A DNA stretch of 37,523 bases from Bacillota bacterium (GCA_023441965.1 JAEZNB010000044.1:1-37523); one strand, 5' to 3'. Numbered from the stretch's first letter, positions 6,710 to 16,056 are shown. Numbers and translations: made by a program. The notes: generated from the sequence alone by a model not told the origin.

Positions 6710-7663
6710 TTATTCCTTCCCCTTGGTGCTTCTCATGATATTGGACTCGAACATTCTCTGATAACCCATCCATTCTACCTTAGGATCACCGGTGTTTAAC
6801 AGCTCCGTCATCGTCTGCAGCTTGGCATCCGCATTGTCAGCAAAATGAAGCGCCAAAGCCTCTATCGTAGCCGGTTTCTTCGGTGAACCGTATTCCAGCT
6901 CTCCGTGGTGGGCGAGGATACAGTGAAGCAGCTCATTTGCCAGCTTTGCAGGGAATTTTATCATTGACTTGATCTGAGTATTCACCTTATTTGCTCCGAT
7001 AAAGATATGTCCGAGAAGCTGTCCGTCATCGGTATAATCATTCTCCGGGAAGGAGGAGAGCTCCTCCATCTTTCCGATATCATGGAAGAGAGCCGCAGTG
7101 ATCAGCAGATCCCGGTTGATGATGGGGTAAGCCCGAGTAAAATACTCACAGAGCCGGGTGACACTTAGGGTATGCTCGATCAGACCTCCGACAAAGCCGT
7201 GGTGTACACTTTTTGCTGCGGAATGATGCTTAAAAGTCTTGATAAAGGCTGAGTCCTGCAGAAAGAAATGCTCTGCCAGGGCTTTCAGGTTCGGCTCCTT
7301 CAGCGTACCGATGATCTCCTTGATCTCCGAATACATTCCCTCTATATTCTTTCCCGTGACAGGGAAGTAATCCTCCGGATAATATTCTCCCTCCTGTGCC
7401 TTATAGATCCGGCTGATATTCAGCTGCAGAGCATCCTGGTAGCTGGTCACTCTGGCATCGATATGCACGAAGTCCATCGCCTCATATTGCTGTATCTCAT
7501 TACTAAAATCCCATATCTTCGCATCCACTGTCCCGGTCCTGTCCTGAAGTGACAGAGATACATAGCTTTTCCCACTCTTGCCTGTCAAAACCTGTTTGGT
7601 TTTACAGAGATAGATCTCATTCCTGATCATATCCCCCTCGCGCAGCTCCTGAATATATTTCAT
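6710..7663 (-). CDS. yhaM: 3'-5' exoribonuclease YhaM family (OB fold + HD domain)
   Basis: The N-terminus is an OB-fold nucleic-acid-binding domain (EGDMIRNEIYLCKTKQ, SLQDRTGTVDAKIWDFSNEI). The C-terminal half is an HD hydrolase domain with KSVHHGFVGGLIEHTLSV and the metal-binding pair in ALFHDIGKMEE, plus a downstream HHGELEYGSP. This is the architecture of YhaM, a Firmicutes 3'-5' exonuclease acting on RNA and single-stranded DNA. The frame extends 21 codons upstream, but the ATG at 7663 has GAAAGGG nine bases before it and gives 317 residues, close to the ~314 of B. subtilis YhaM. Confidence 0.9.
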   Translation of the reverse strand: MKYIQELREGDMIRNEIYLCKTKQVLTGKSGKSYVSLSLQDRTGTVDAKIWDFSNEIQQYEAMDFVHIDARVTSYQDALQLNISRIYKAQEGEYYPEDYFPVTGKNIEGMYSEIKEIIGTLKEPNLKALAEHFFLQDSAFIKTFKHHSAAKSVHHGFVGGLIEHTLSVTRLCEYFTRAYPIINRDLLITAALFHDIGKMEELSSFPENDYTDDGQLLGHIFIGANKVNTQIKSMIKFPAKLANELLHCILAHHGELEYGSPKKPATIEALALHFADNADAKLQTMTELLNTGDPKVEWMGYQRMFESNIMRSTKGKE

Positions 7664-7792
7664 ATGATATACCCTTTCTATTCTTCCCTTATGAATAACC
7701 GAGCTTCTATGCAGCCTAGCAGACATGGAGCCTGTGATAAATCTCCTTTCTTGGCTAAGCTTCTATGTACATAGCTCTCTATGCTCTCCTTT

Positions 7793-7821
7793 ATTATACC
7801 CTACCTGCTTCAATATATAAA
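7793..7821 (-). promoter_or_regulatory. Putative promoter for yhaM-rlmD
   Basis: TATAAT (7793-7798) lies 17 bp from TTTATA (7816-7821). The -10 is perfect and the -35 is poor. The leader of about 120 bases contains a 12-bp palindrome CTATGTACATAG (7763-7774). Confidence 0.4.
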
Positions 7822-7848
7822 GTAATTCTGTGAGAATCTTGAGACATC

Positions 7849-7891
7849 AAAAATGTCCCTCACAACCTGTGGTGACAAGTTGTGGGGGACA
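7849..7891 (-). terminator. Terminator of the HtrA-like gene
   Basis: A 13-bp stem (7854-7866 with 7879-7891, one G-T pair) and a 12-base loop are followed on the minus strand by five T. It lies 50 bp after the stop codon of the HtrA-like gene. Confidence 0.75.
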
Positions 7892-7944
7892 CATAGATGC
7901 TTTATCTTGACCGGGACTTGAGCTTCAACCCCAATGTTATCTTA

Positions 7945-9312
7945 TCAATTCTGCTCCTTTGCAGCTAAGGTTACTGATAAGGTCATCTCCCTCTGACCGG
8001 TTCCGGAGGTTCTCTTAATATCAAAATCCAGCTCGGTTCCGATTTCATAGCTTGATATGATATTGAAGAAGCTGTTCGTATTCATAATGGATCTGTGGTC
8101 CACCATCAGGATGATATCTCCGCCTCTAAGCCCTGCCTTAAAGGCCGGGGAATTTGCACGGACTTCATTGATATAGATACCATTCAGCACCTGATTCTCT
8201 GCCCTCGCGGCATCGGTCATATCCTCGGCTACCACACCGCAATAGATCCTTGGCTCAACCTTCGCCATGCGCTCAATAATCGGTTTAATTCTACTGATAC
8301 CGATTACCGTATTCAGATTCTCATTCAGACCCCTTCTAAGGGTTCTTGTTATGATTCCGATTACTTCGCCATTCATATTTACGATAACGCCATCACTGTT
8401 ATTCGTATCGGTGATATCCGTATTGAACAGATCCAGCTTATTGTCCGTGATACTGACATAGCTTCCCTTGCTGGTAATCATGCCATATTCCATGGAATTC
8501 GGATAGCCGTTGGGATTGCCTAAGGCGATAATCGGGTTGCCCACAGTGACCGAATAGGATTCACCGAGCGTAGCAACCGTTATATTGTTATTCAGATACA
8601 GGGGAGGAATATCTATAATGCTGACAGAGACAACCGCCAGGTTCACCTCCAGCTCATAATCCAGGAGCTTTGCCTCGATTTCATCTGACTCTGATAATTT
8701 CATCCTTATGGTACTGGCATTTCTGACCCGATCATAGCTTACCAGAATAAGCAGATCTGTACCGTCATTGAAAATAATCAGACCGGAGGTCTGAACAACG
8801 GTCTGGGTAGGATAACCTAACCAGTCCTTACCCTCCACGATGCTGGATATCGTCACGATCGCCTTATTGGTTTTATTGGCGACAGCCTTCACCTCATCTG
8901 TCATACGGAGATAGTCCTTTAGGTCTGCCTCAAACCGGTTAATGATTACTTGATTCTTCTGACCTGTCACCTCAGGTGCCTGTCCATTGATTTCAGCCGT
9001 TACGTCCGGCTCTGCTTCCGGTGTGGGTGTCGGATCCTGCTTATCACTTGTGTTATCACTCGACGGATTAATCGTCGGAGAGGAGGTCGGAAAGGTAATC
9101 GGAGTCTTCACACTCTGTTGCTTATGTAGAAAGTTATATAATCTGGGCTCTGTAAGGCAAAAGGTAACAGCAGCAATCACGCCGAACAGGATTGCCATAG
9201 TTAACGTCATGAAAAATGGATATAAATACTTTCGTATCTTTTTTCGTTTCTTTTGGATTACTTGCTCTTTAATAAACTCGTACTCTTTTTTGTCCTTGTC
9301 CTCTACAGACAT
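7945..9312 (-). CDS. HtrA-like membrane-anchored protein with PDZ domain, catalytic triad degenerate
   Basis: This 455-residue protein has a lysine-rich cytoplasmic start, one membrane segment (~residues 30-52), a Pro/Thr/Ser-rich linker, a trypsin-fold domain (~135-345) and a C-terminal PDZ domain (~350-450, with AGLRGGDIILMVDHRSI). The fold of S1C/DegP proteases is clear, but the active site is not. The histidine of the usual TNxHV is replaced (ILVSYDRV), the aspartate of TDLAVL is replaced (VNLAVVSV), and GNSGG reads NNSDG. The serine survives, but a working triad is unlikely. A scaffold or sensor role outside the membrane is inference. The start ATG has AAGGAG seven bases upstream. Confidence 0.85.
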   Translation of the reverse strand: MSVEDKDKKEYEFIKEQVIQKKRKKIRKYLYPFFMTLTMAILFGVIAAVTFCLTEPRLYNFLHKQQSVKTPITFPTSSPTINPSSDNTSDKQDPTPTPEAEPDVTAEINGQAPEVTGQKNQVIINRFEADLKDYLRMTDEVKAVANKTNKAIVTISSIVEGKDWLGYPTQTVVQTSGLIIFNDGTDLLILVSYDRVRNASTIRMKLSESDEIEAKLLDYELEVNLAVVSVSIIDIPPLYLNNNITVATLGESYSVTVGNPIIALGNPNGYPNSMEYGMITSKGSYVSITDNKLDLFNTDITDTNNSDGVIVNMNGEVIGIITRTLRRGLNENLNTVIGISRIKPIIERMAKVEPRIYCGVVAEDMTDAARAENQVLNGIYINEVRANSPAFKAGLRGGDIILMVDHRSIMNTNSFFNIISSYEIGTELDFDIKRTSGTGQREMTLSVTLAAKEQN

Positions 9313-9344
9313 TGTTCTTCTCCTTATTGACGCCTGAGATAAAG

Positions 9345-9373
9345 TTTATATGACATGCTTAAGCCTTCATCAA
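9345..9373 (-). promoter_or_regulatory. Promoter of the HtrA-like gene
   Basis: TTGATG (9368-9373) and TATAAA (9345-9350) are 17 bp apart on the minus strand, about 33 bp before the start codon. The divergent gap 9313-9646 holds this promoter; I see no convincing promoter for the plus-strand gene and no other feature. Confidence 0.55.
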
Positions 9374-9646
9374 CTATAGAAATGATACATTATTCCTATT
9401 TTATCATTTACTTATGAACATTGTATGAATTAAATGTAAACAATCGGGATCTCATCGTACCGCTAAGCTTATGAAGACCCTTTTGATCCTTTGCAGCCTG
9501 TTCTCCTTCCGCATATAAGAAACCTTCACTATTATGGTCCAAAGAAGAACTATCAAATATTCTATCATAATTTAGTTTCCATGAAAAGAATTTTATGGGT
9601 TTAAAAACCTCCAACCGGACATAAGATGCTTTAGTTAAAGAAATAA

Positions 9647-11062
9647 ATGGGGTGTGAAAACACGTTGAAGGACATTCATTTCCATGCATTTCACAACAGT
9701 AAGCTTGCCAGAAAACTTATGCTTCTCCCGGCCTCAGTTCTACTGTTATACTTTCTGGGATCGATCTATTTTATGAATCACTTCTTCTTTCATACCTTTA
9801 TTAACGGTGTCAATGTATCTCTGAAAAAGTATAAGGATGCGGATGACATCATCCGAAAGCACCTATTGCAATACAAGCTGGAAATCATAGATAGAAATGG
9901 TAAGGCTGAATACATCTACGGGCGGGATATCGGTCTTAGGTTCGATGAAAGGGTGGATATCAGCGAACCCGGCCGGCTGCAAAATCCATTTCTTTGGGTA
10001 TTCTATGCCTTTCGTGATAATCATTATGAGGTAGACCGGCTGTATCGGTATCAAAGGGAGAAATTAAAGAATAGCATCAACAAGCTGCATTGCCTGAATA
10101 CGAAGGTGGTGGAGCCAAGGAATGTCAGCTTTCGATATCTGAACGGCTCCTATCAGGTGATCAAAGAGGTATACGGCAATAAAATCCTCCACGATAAGCT
10201 GATCAAGGCACTGGAAGCCTGTATCATAAAGGGTTGTACTTCCATCGACCTGACTGAAAAGCAATGCTATCAAAATCCCACCTTCACCCTACGATCCAAA
10301 AAAACCGCTCAAACCAAGGATCTGTTGGAAAGATACACCTCTGCCCATGTCACCTATCTGTTTGGGAGTCAAAAGGAAGTTCTGGACGGTAAAACCATCA
10401 GCAAATGGCTTAAGGTAGACGACAAGCTGGATGTGGTCATCAACAAATATGCGCTTCTTATGTTTATTAAAAGCCTAAGTAAAAAATATGATACCGTTGG
10501 TACCGTAAGAAGCTTTCATACCTCAACCGGCTTAACCGTAGAGGTTACCGGCGGGCTCTATGGCTGGAAGATCGATCAGGATACCGAAATAGAAGCCTTG
10601 ACCCTTCACATTACCAAGGGTGAGGTAATCGTCAAGGAACCGGCTTATCTGCAGAAAGCCTCCCGTCGTGGTGAGGACGAGATCGGCAATACCTACCTGG
10701 AGATCAATATTACCAGACAGCATCTATGGTTCTATCAGGACGGCCGCTTGATTACCCATGGTCCTATCGTAACAGGAAATCCGCTTAGGGGCTTCTCCAC
10801 CGTCCTTGGCACCTACATGGTGGTCTATAAGCAAAGAAATGCCACCTTAATCGGTCCCGGTTATGAAGCACGGGTTACTTATTGGATGCCCTTCTATGGC
10901 GGAATTGGCTTACATGATGCCACCTGGAGAAGAGCCTTCGGAGGTGATATCTATAGGCGCCGAGGGTCCCATGGATGTGTCAATGCTCCCCTTCCTCTGG
11001 CCAGAACCATCTTTGAGCATATCGAGGAGGGCACTCCGGTCATCATATATGAAGAAAAATAA
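9647..11062 (+). CDS. Membrane-anchored L,D-transpeptidase (YkuD domain)
   Basis: This 471-residue protein makes 3-3 cross-links in peptidoglycan or attaches proteins to it, acting outside the membrane. One membrane segment (LMLLPASVLLLYFLGSIYF, ~24-45) is followed by about 280 residues resembling the PG_binding_4-type stalk of clostridial transpeptidases. A C-terminal YkuD domain follows (~345-470) with YLEINITRQHLWFYQDGRLI, WMPFYGGIGLHDATWR and the catalytic SHGCVNAP. The start is uncertain. ATG 9647 has only a weak AAAG upstream, while TTG 9665 has GGGGTG upstream and would remove six residues. A terminator follows the stop. Confidence 0.9.
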   Translation: MGCENTLKDIHFHAFHNSKLARKLMLLPASVLLLYFLGSIYFMNHFFFHTFINGVNVSLKKYKDADDIIRKHLLQYKLEIIDRNGKAEYIYGRDIGLRFDERVDISEPGRLQNPFLWVFYAFRDNHYEVDRLYRYQREKLKNSINKLHCLNTKVVEPRNVSFRYLNGSYQVIKEVYGNKILHDKLIKALEACIIKGCTSIDLTEKQCYQNPTFTLRSKKTAQTKDLLERYTSAHVTYLFGSQKEVLDGKTISKWLKVDDKLDVVINKYALLMFIKSLSKKYDTVGTVRSFHTSTGLTVEVTGGLYGWKIDQDTEIEALTLHITKGEVIVKEPAYLQKASRRGEDEIGNTYLEINITRQHLWFYQDGRLITHGPIVTGNPLRGFSTVLGTYMVVYKQRNATLIGPGYEARVTYWMPFYGGIGLHDATWRRAFGGDIYRRRGSHGCVNAPLPLARTIFEHIEEGTPVIIYEEK

Positions 11063-11069
11063 GCATAAG

Positions 11070-11111
11070 CTCTCATTGGCACTGCCTCAAAGGGTGTTAA
11101 TGAGAGTTTTT
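11070..11111 (+). terminator. Terminator of the L,D-transpeptidase gene
   Basis: CTCTCATT (11070-11077) pairs with AATGAGAG (11099-11106), with further partial pairing inside, followed by TTTTT (11107-11111). It starts 8 bases after the stop codon. Confidence 0.8.
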
Positions 11112-11116
11112 CTTGC

Positions 11117-11146
11117 TTGGGCTTGAAATAAGTATTATTCTATAAT
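11117..11146 (+). promoter_or_regulatory. Possible promoter of the mutS2 operon
   Basis: A perfect TATAAT (11141-11146) lies 18 bp from a weak TTGGGC (11117-11122). This would give a leader of ~160 bases in which ACGGTAAAAT occurs twice (near 11150 and 11190). I see no riboswitch fold. Confidence 0.35.
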
Positions 11147-11312
11147 AGGACGGTAAAATTTAATTCATGGTTTTATTTTCTTACAAGATACGGTAAAATA
11201 GATACATGCCTAAATAATACGAAGAACTGATCGGCAATTCCCACACAGGACAGCACCCCGGTTACATCCCGACTGATATCATCAGCTGCCGGTCGACAAT
11301 CTGGAGGATCAT

Positions 11313-13691
11313 ATGAACGAAAAAGCATTACGGACCTTAGAATATCATAAAATCATAGATAAATTATGTGCCTTGGCAGGAAGCGGCTATGGCAGGGAGC
11401 TTTGTGCCCATCTGCTCCCCCTGGAGGACCTGAAGGAAATCAAGCGCCTCCAGACAGAGACCACAGACGCCCTCTCCCGCTTGCTCAGAAAGGGAAGCGT
11501 CTCCTTCGGCGGAATTCATGATATCAGACCTTCCATTATGAGACTTAAGGTAGGTTCCTCCCTAGGAGCAGGCGAGCTATTGCATATCAGCAGTGATCTG
11601 GATGCCACCCTCCGCGTTAAGGCTTATGGAGGTTATACCGGTAAGGAGGGAGAAGAACAGTCGTCAGACTCCCTGACGGAGTATTTTGCCGGACTGGAGC
11701 CCCTGACTCCCTTAAACAATGAAATCAAACGCTGTATCGTATCGGAGGAGGAAATCGCCGATGATGCAAGCCCGGCTCTAAAGAGTGTGCGCCGTGCCAT
11801 GAAGAACACCAAGGACCGGATTCACAGTGAGATTGCCTCCATTCAGAACTCCTCCAGAACCATGCTGCAGGAGAATATCATCACCATGAGGAATGGCAGA
11901 TACTGTCTTCCGGTCAGGGCTGAGTACAAGAGCCAGTTCCAGGGCATGATCCATGACCAGTCCTCCACAGGCTCCACCCTCTTCATAGAGCCGATGGCTG
12001 TGGTGCGGCTGAACAATGAGCTGAGAGAATTGGCCATCAAGGAGCAGGAGGAGATCGAGAAGGTTCTTGCCGAGCTCTCCAACCTGGCTGCCGAACAAAC
12101 GGAGCTGCTGGAATATGATTTTCTTACCCTCTCCCAATTAGACTTCATTTTCGCAAGAGCCGCATTATCCAAGCAGATGAAGGGCTCCGAACCGAAATTC
12201 AATAGTAACCGGATCATCCATATTAAGAAGGGCCGCCATCCCTTAATCGACCCGAAGAAGGTTGTTCCCATTGACATTATGATCGGTAAGGATTATAACA
12301 TGCTGATCATCACCGGCCCCAATACCGGTGGTAAGACCGTATCCTTAAAGACTGTCGGTCTGCTTACCCTGATGGGACAGGCTGGCCTTCATATCCCTGC
12401 CTTTGATAACTCGGAGCTGGCGGTATTCAGGGAGGTTTATGCGGATATCGGAGATGAACAGAGCATCGAGCAGAGCCTAAGCACCTTCTCCTCCCACATG
12501 ACGAATATTGTTACCATCCTGCAGAAGGCGGACGAGGATTCCCTGGTGCTCTTTGATGAACTGGGTGCCGGTACGGACCCGACCGAGGGGGCAGCCCTGG
12601 CTATGTCCATCCTGTCCTATCTCCACAAGAGGGAGATCCGGACTCTGGCTACCACCCACTACAGTGAGCTGAAGGTATATGCTCTGTCCACGGAGGGAGT
12701 CATCAATGCCTCCTGTGAATTCAATGTAGAGACCCTAAGACCGACCTATCGCTTACTGATCGGCATTCCCGGGAAGAGCAACGCATTTGCCATCTCAAAA
12801 AGGCTTGGCCTGCCGGACTATATCATAGACGATGCCAGAGAACGGATCGGTGAACAGGATAAGAGCTTTGAGGATCTGATCAGTGATCTGGAGGAGAGCC
12901 GGGTTACGATTGAAAAGGAACAGGCTGAAATCACCCGCTATAAGGAAGAGATTGAACAGCTGAAGAAGAGCTTGGCAAGAAAGAATGAAAATCTGGATGC
13001 CAGCAGAGAGCGCCTTCTCAAGGAAGCCAAGGAACAGGCTGCTAAGGTTCTGCAGGAGGCGAAGGAATTTGCTGACGAAAGCATCCGTAAATATAACCGC
13101 TGGCTACAGGAGGGCGGCAATATCAAGGATATGGAAGCTGAACGGGGGGCCTTAAGAGAACGCTTGAGTGACAGTAACGCTGACCTGCAGCAGAATCGTC
13201 CCAAGCAGGGTAAGACCGCCAGCTCAAAGAATCTGAAGATCGGTGATAGTGTAAATGTAATCAGTCTCGGACTGAAGGGAACGGTCAGCAGTCTGCCCAA
13301 TGCCAAGGGTGATCTGTTCGTACAGATGGGAATTCTCCGTTCCCAGGTAAATATCAAGGATCTGGAGCTGGTAGATGAGGAGGTCATCTCTGCACCGAAC
13401 TTTAACAAAACCTCCAGCGGTAAAATCAAAATGTCCAAATCCTTTTCGATTCATCCCGAGATTAATCTGATTGGCAGAACAGTGGATGAGGCCCTGTCCG
13501 AACTGGACAAATACCTGGATGATGCCTACCTGGCCCACCTGCCTCAGGTGACGATCATCCACGGGCGTGGTACCGGTGCCCTGAAGAATGCCGTGCATGC
13601 CCATCTGAAGAAGACGAAATATGTGAAATCCTACCGTGTCGGCGGATTTGGCGAAGGTGACCACGGCGTGACCATTGTTGAATTCAAGTAA
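11313..13691 (+). CDS. mutS2: MutS2 / RqcU (ATPase with Smr domain)
   Basis: This 792-residue protein has normal MutS2 length. A clamp/lever region (~1-300) is followed by an ABC-type ATPase with Walker A GPNTGGKTVSLKTVGL, Walker B LVLFDELGAGTDP and a switch in TTHYSELK. A long coiled coil (~515-620), a small KOW-like segment (~640-690) and a C-terminal Smr domain with HGRGTGALKNAV follow. In Firmicutes, MutS2 splits collided ribosomes (name RqcU) and has been linked to recombination control. The Smr motif that usually reads LDLRG reads INLIGRT here, so nuclease activity is doubtful. The start ATG has GGAGG five bases upstream. A response regulator gene starts 32 bp after the stop, probably in the same operon. 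Confidence 0.95.
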   Translation: MNEKALRTLEYHKIIDKLCALAGSGYGRELCAHLLPLEDLKEIKRLQTETTDALSRLLRKGSVSFGGIHDIRPSIMRLKVGSSLGAGELLHISSDLDATLRVKAYGGYTGKEGEEQSSDSLTEYFAGLEPLTPLNNEIKRCIVSEEEIADDASPALKSVRRAMKNTKDRIHSEIASIQNSSRTMLQENIITMRNGRYCLPVRAEYKSQFQGMIHDQSSTGSTLFIEPMAVVRLNNELRELAIKEQEEIEKVLAELSNLAAEQTELLEYDFLTLSQLDFIFARAALSKQMKGSEPKFNSNRIIHIKKGRHPLIDPKKVVPIDIMIGKDYNMLIITGPNTGGKTVSLKTVGLLTLMGQAGLHIPAFDNSELAVFREVYADIGDEQSIEQSLSTFSSHMTNIVTILQKADEDSLVLFDELGAGTDPTEGAALAMSILSYLHKREIRTLATTHYSELKVYALSTEGVINASCEFNVETLRPTYRLLIGIPGKSNAFAISKRLGLPDYIIDDARERIGEQDKSFEDLISDLEESRVTIEKEQAEITRYKEEIEQLKKSLARKNENLDASRERLLKEAKEQAAKVLQEAKEFADESIRKYNRWLQEGGNIKDMEAERGALRERLSDSNADLQQNRPKQGKTASSKNLKIGDSVNVISLGLKGTVSSLPNAKGDLFVQMGILRSQVNIKDLELVDEEVISAPNFNKTSSGKIKMSKSFSIHPEINLIGRTVDEALSELDKYLDDAYLAHLPQVTIIHGRGTGALKNAVHAHLKKTKYVKSYRVGGFGEGDHGVTIVEFK

Positions 13692-13723
13692 TAATCCCCA
13701 TATTTGGTGTAAAGGAGAAGCCC

Positions 13724-14443
13724 ATGATAGCAAAGCAAAAGATCTTAATCGTTGATGATGACGTAAACATTGCTGAACTAATATCCTTATATCTGAAGAA
13801 GGAATGTTTTGATACACTGATTGTAAATGACGGGGAAGAAGCCATTAAGCAATTTGCTGCTTACCAGCCCAATCTGGTGCTGCTGGATCTTATGCTGCCG
13901 GGTATCGATGGTTATGAGGTCTGCCGTGAGCTCCGTAAGACCTCTTCTGTACCTATCATCATGCTGAGTGCCAAGGGCGAGATCTTCGATAAGGTCCTGG
14001 GCCTTGAGCTGGGTGCGGATGATTATGTCATCAAGCCCTTTGATTCCAAGGAGCTGGTAGCCAGGGTAAGGGCTGTACTTCGGAGGTTCCAGCCTGTTGT
14101 CAAGGAAGAAGAGGCTGCCGGGAAGCCCTCCGGCGATTATGTATCCTATCCGGATCTGCTGATCAATATCAGCAATTACTCCGTACAGTACTATGGCGAA
14201 ATCATTGATATGCCTCCGAAGGAACTGGAGCTTTTGTATTTTCTCGCCTCCAATCCCAATCAGGTGTTTACCAGGGAGCAGCTGCTGGATCACATCTGGG
14301 GCTATGAGTATTTTGGTGATACCAGAACCGTGGATGTTCATATCAAGCGTCTGCGGGAGAAGATCAAGGATCATGCCCAATGGAGCTTGTCCACAGTCTG
14401 GGGAATTGGATACAAGTTCGAATCCAAGCTTCCAAAAAGGTAA
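13724..14443 (+). CDS. OmpR/PhoB-type response regulator
   Basis: This 239-residue protein has an N-terminal receiver domain with the acidic pocket D11-D13, phosphoacceptor D55 (LVLLDLMLPG) and K104 (DDYVIKPF). A C-terminal winged helix (~140-236) follows, with PPKELELLYFLASNPNQVFT and TRTVDVHIKRLREKI. AAAGGAG lies just before the ATG. It is followed 54 bp on by the histidine kinase, so the two form a two-component system. The signal is unknown. The layout resembles the many PhoP/VanR-like systems of Clostridia. Location directly behind mutS2 suggests cotranscription. Confidence 0.93.
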   Translation: MIAKQKILIVDDDVNIAELISLYLKKECFDTLIVNDGEEAIKQFAAYQPNLVLLDLMLPGIDGYEVCRELRKTSSVPIIMLSAKGEIFDKVLGLELGADDYVIKPFDSKELVARVRAVLRRFQPVVKEEEAAGKPSGDYVSYPDLLINISNYSVQYYGEIIDMPPKELELLYFLASNPNQVFTREQLLDHIWGYEYFGDTRTVDVHIKRLREKIKDHAQWSLSTVWGIGYKFESKLPKR

Positions 14444-14497
14444 GCGCATTTACCGCTGATTTCATATACTTATGTTCAGGAAAGGCAGGTGTATCCC

Positions 14498-15907
14498 GTG
14501 AAGAAAACCCTATGGTCAAGAATCGTCGTTTGCTATCTATTGGCAATCGTTATCGTCTTCACCATCTTGAATACATATGGGATGCAGCTGCTGGAAAAGA
14601 AGATAAAGAACGATAAGATTGACCTCCTGCTGACGGAAGCCGCTCTGATTAAGTCCGAGTATTTTAGAGACCTCTATGTCGAGAATCTGGATATCGATGA
14701 TCTGGCTTTCCAATTAAGATCCATCGACACCTACCTGAATATCCGTGTCTGGATTGTAAATAAGGACGGGGAGGTCATGATTGATTCCAGAAGTACCAAG
14801 AACCGGCCCACCATAAAGCTGAATGAGATCGATCCCAGCTTCTTAAACGAAACGAAATGGGAAAATACCAAGCTAAAGGGCATCTTTAATGAACCCATGC
14901 TAAGTATCATCAGCACCTTAACTTATCAGTTTCAGGTTCGTGCCTATATCGTACTGCATACACCAATGAGCGCGATTGAGAAGGAGACTGAGGTTTATTT
15001 CAATGTGATCAATATCTGCTTCCTGATCTTCTTCCCTCTCCTGCTGCTTATTTTTGGCTATATTTATTACATCACCTCCAGGCCGGTCAAGAAGCTGGCG
15101 ATGGCAGCGATGGAATACAGCTCCGGAAATTATGCTTATCCCTTGTCCGTGAAGGGACTGACGGAATACCGGGCCCTGGGCTCTGCCGTATCCTATATGG
15201 CAGGAGAGCTAAGTAAGCTGGACGATTATCAGAAGAAATTCGTGGCGAATATCTCCCATGACTTCCGTTCGCCCTTAACCTCGATCAAGGGTTATGCAGA
15301 GGCCATCCTGGATGGGACCATTCCCCATGATATGCAGGACAAGTATCTGAATATCATTTTATTTGAAACGGAGCGCCTGAATAAGCTGACCTCTGGTCTG
15401 TTGGAGCTGAATCGTTTTGAGGCCCACGGAGCTATCTTAGATATCGTGTCCTTCGATATCAACCATATCATCAAGAAAACTGCCGAGAGCTTCGAAGGAG
15501 CCTGCCGTAATAAAAAGCTTACGCTGAACCTGGTATTTTCCGCTCAGGAGACCTATGTGGATGCAGATGTGGGCAAGATTCAGCAGGTACTCTATAACCT
15601 GATTGATAATGCAATTAAATTCAGCCATAATAACTCAAAAATCAAGGTCTCCACTGAAGAAAAGGGGGATAAGGTCTTCGTATCCGTGAAGGATTATGGA
15701 ATTGGAATCCCAAGGGACTCCATCAAGAAGATCTGGGACCGCTTCTATAAGACGGATGCATCCCGTGGTAAGGATAAGAAGGGAACCGGTCTTGGCTTAT
15801 CCATCACCAAGGAAATCATCCAGGCCCATAATGAGAACATCAATGTCATCAGCACGGAGGGTGTCGGAACCGAGTTCGTCTTCTCCCTGACCAGGTCGGC
15901 GGAGTAG
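14498..15907 (+). CDS. Sensor histidine kinase, partner of the preceding regulator
   Basis: About 469 residues. The protein has a membrane segment at ~8-28, an extracytoplasmic sensor region (~30-165), a second membrane segment (CFLIFFPLLLLIFGYIYYI) and HAMP. A HisKA domain follows with the phosphorylated histidine in NISHDFRSPLTSIKGYAEAI, then an HATPase domain with N box NLIDNAIKFS, G1 DYGIGIP, F box WDRFYKTD and G2 GTGLGLSI. All catalytic boxes are intact. The frame can start at GTG 14489, but GTG 14498 (VKKTLWSR) has the better distance, eight bases, from GGCAGG. The sensor region shows no family I recognise. Confidence 0.92.
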   Translation: MKKTLWSRIVVCYLLAIVIVFTILNTYGMQLLEKKIKNDKIDLLLTEAALIKSEYFRDLYVENLDIDDLAFQLRSIDTYLNIRVWIVNKDGEVMIDSRSTKNRPTIKLNEIDPSFLNETKWENTKLKGIFNEPMLSIISTLTYQFQVRAYIVLHTPMSAIEKETEVYFNVINICFLIFFPLLLLIFGYIYYITSRPVKKLAMAAMEYSSGNYAYPLSVKGLTEYRALGSAVSYMAGELSKLDDYQKKFVANISHDFRSPLTSIKGYAEAILDGTIPHDMQDKYLNIILFETERLNKLTSGLLELNRFEAHGAILDIVSFDINHIIKKTAESFEGACRNKKLTLNLVFSAQETYVDADVGKIQQVLYNLIDNAIKFSHNNSKIKVSTEEKGDKVFVSVKDYGIGIPRDSIKKIWDRFYKTDASRGKDKKGTGLGLSITKEIIQAHNENINVISTEGVGTEFVFSLTRSAE

Positions 15908-15981
15908 ACATGACATAATCCTATTTTATGAGAGTCAAGGCTAGGGGCGGGGTTGAATTTTAATTATTAAGTATGATGTTT

Positions 15982-16010
15982 TTGTATCATGTACTATATA
16001 TACTTATGAC
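15982..16010 (+). promoter_or_regulatory. Possible promoter of the aldo/keto reductase gene
   Basis: TTGTAT (15982-15987) and TATGAC (16005-16010) are 17 bp apart, 46 bp before the start codon. AAGTAT and ATACTT (about 15969-16004) form an inverted repeat across it, a possible operator. Both boxes are imperfect. Confidence 0.33.
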
Positions 16011-16056
16011 TCGCATAGGAGTGAATGAATCTATTAATTAGAAACGAGGTGTCAGC

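Noticed and set aside
9408..9689. Minus-strand frame of 93 codons between the HtrA-like gene and the transpeptidase
   Set aside because: It overlaps the promoter region and the transpeptidase start, has no ribosome site and no recognisable protein features.
11147..11312. Long mutS2 leader as a possible riboswitch
   Set aside because: Apart from a short direct repeat (ACGGTAAAAT twice) I could find no conserved fold or terminator/antiterminator pair.
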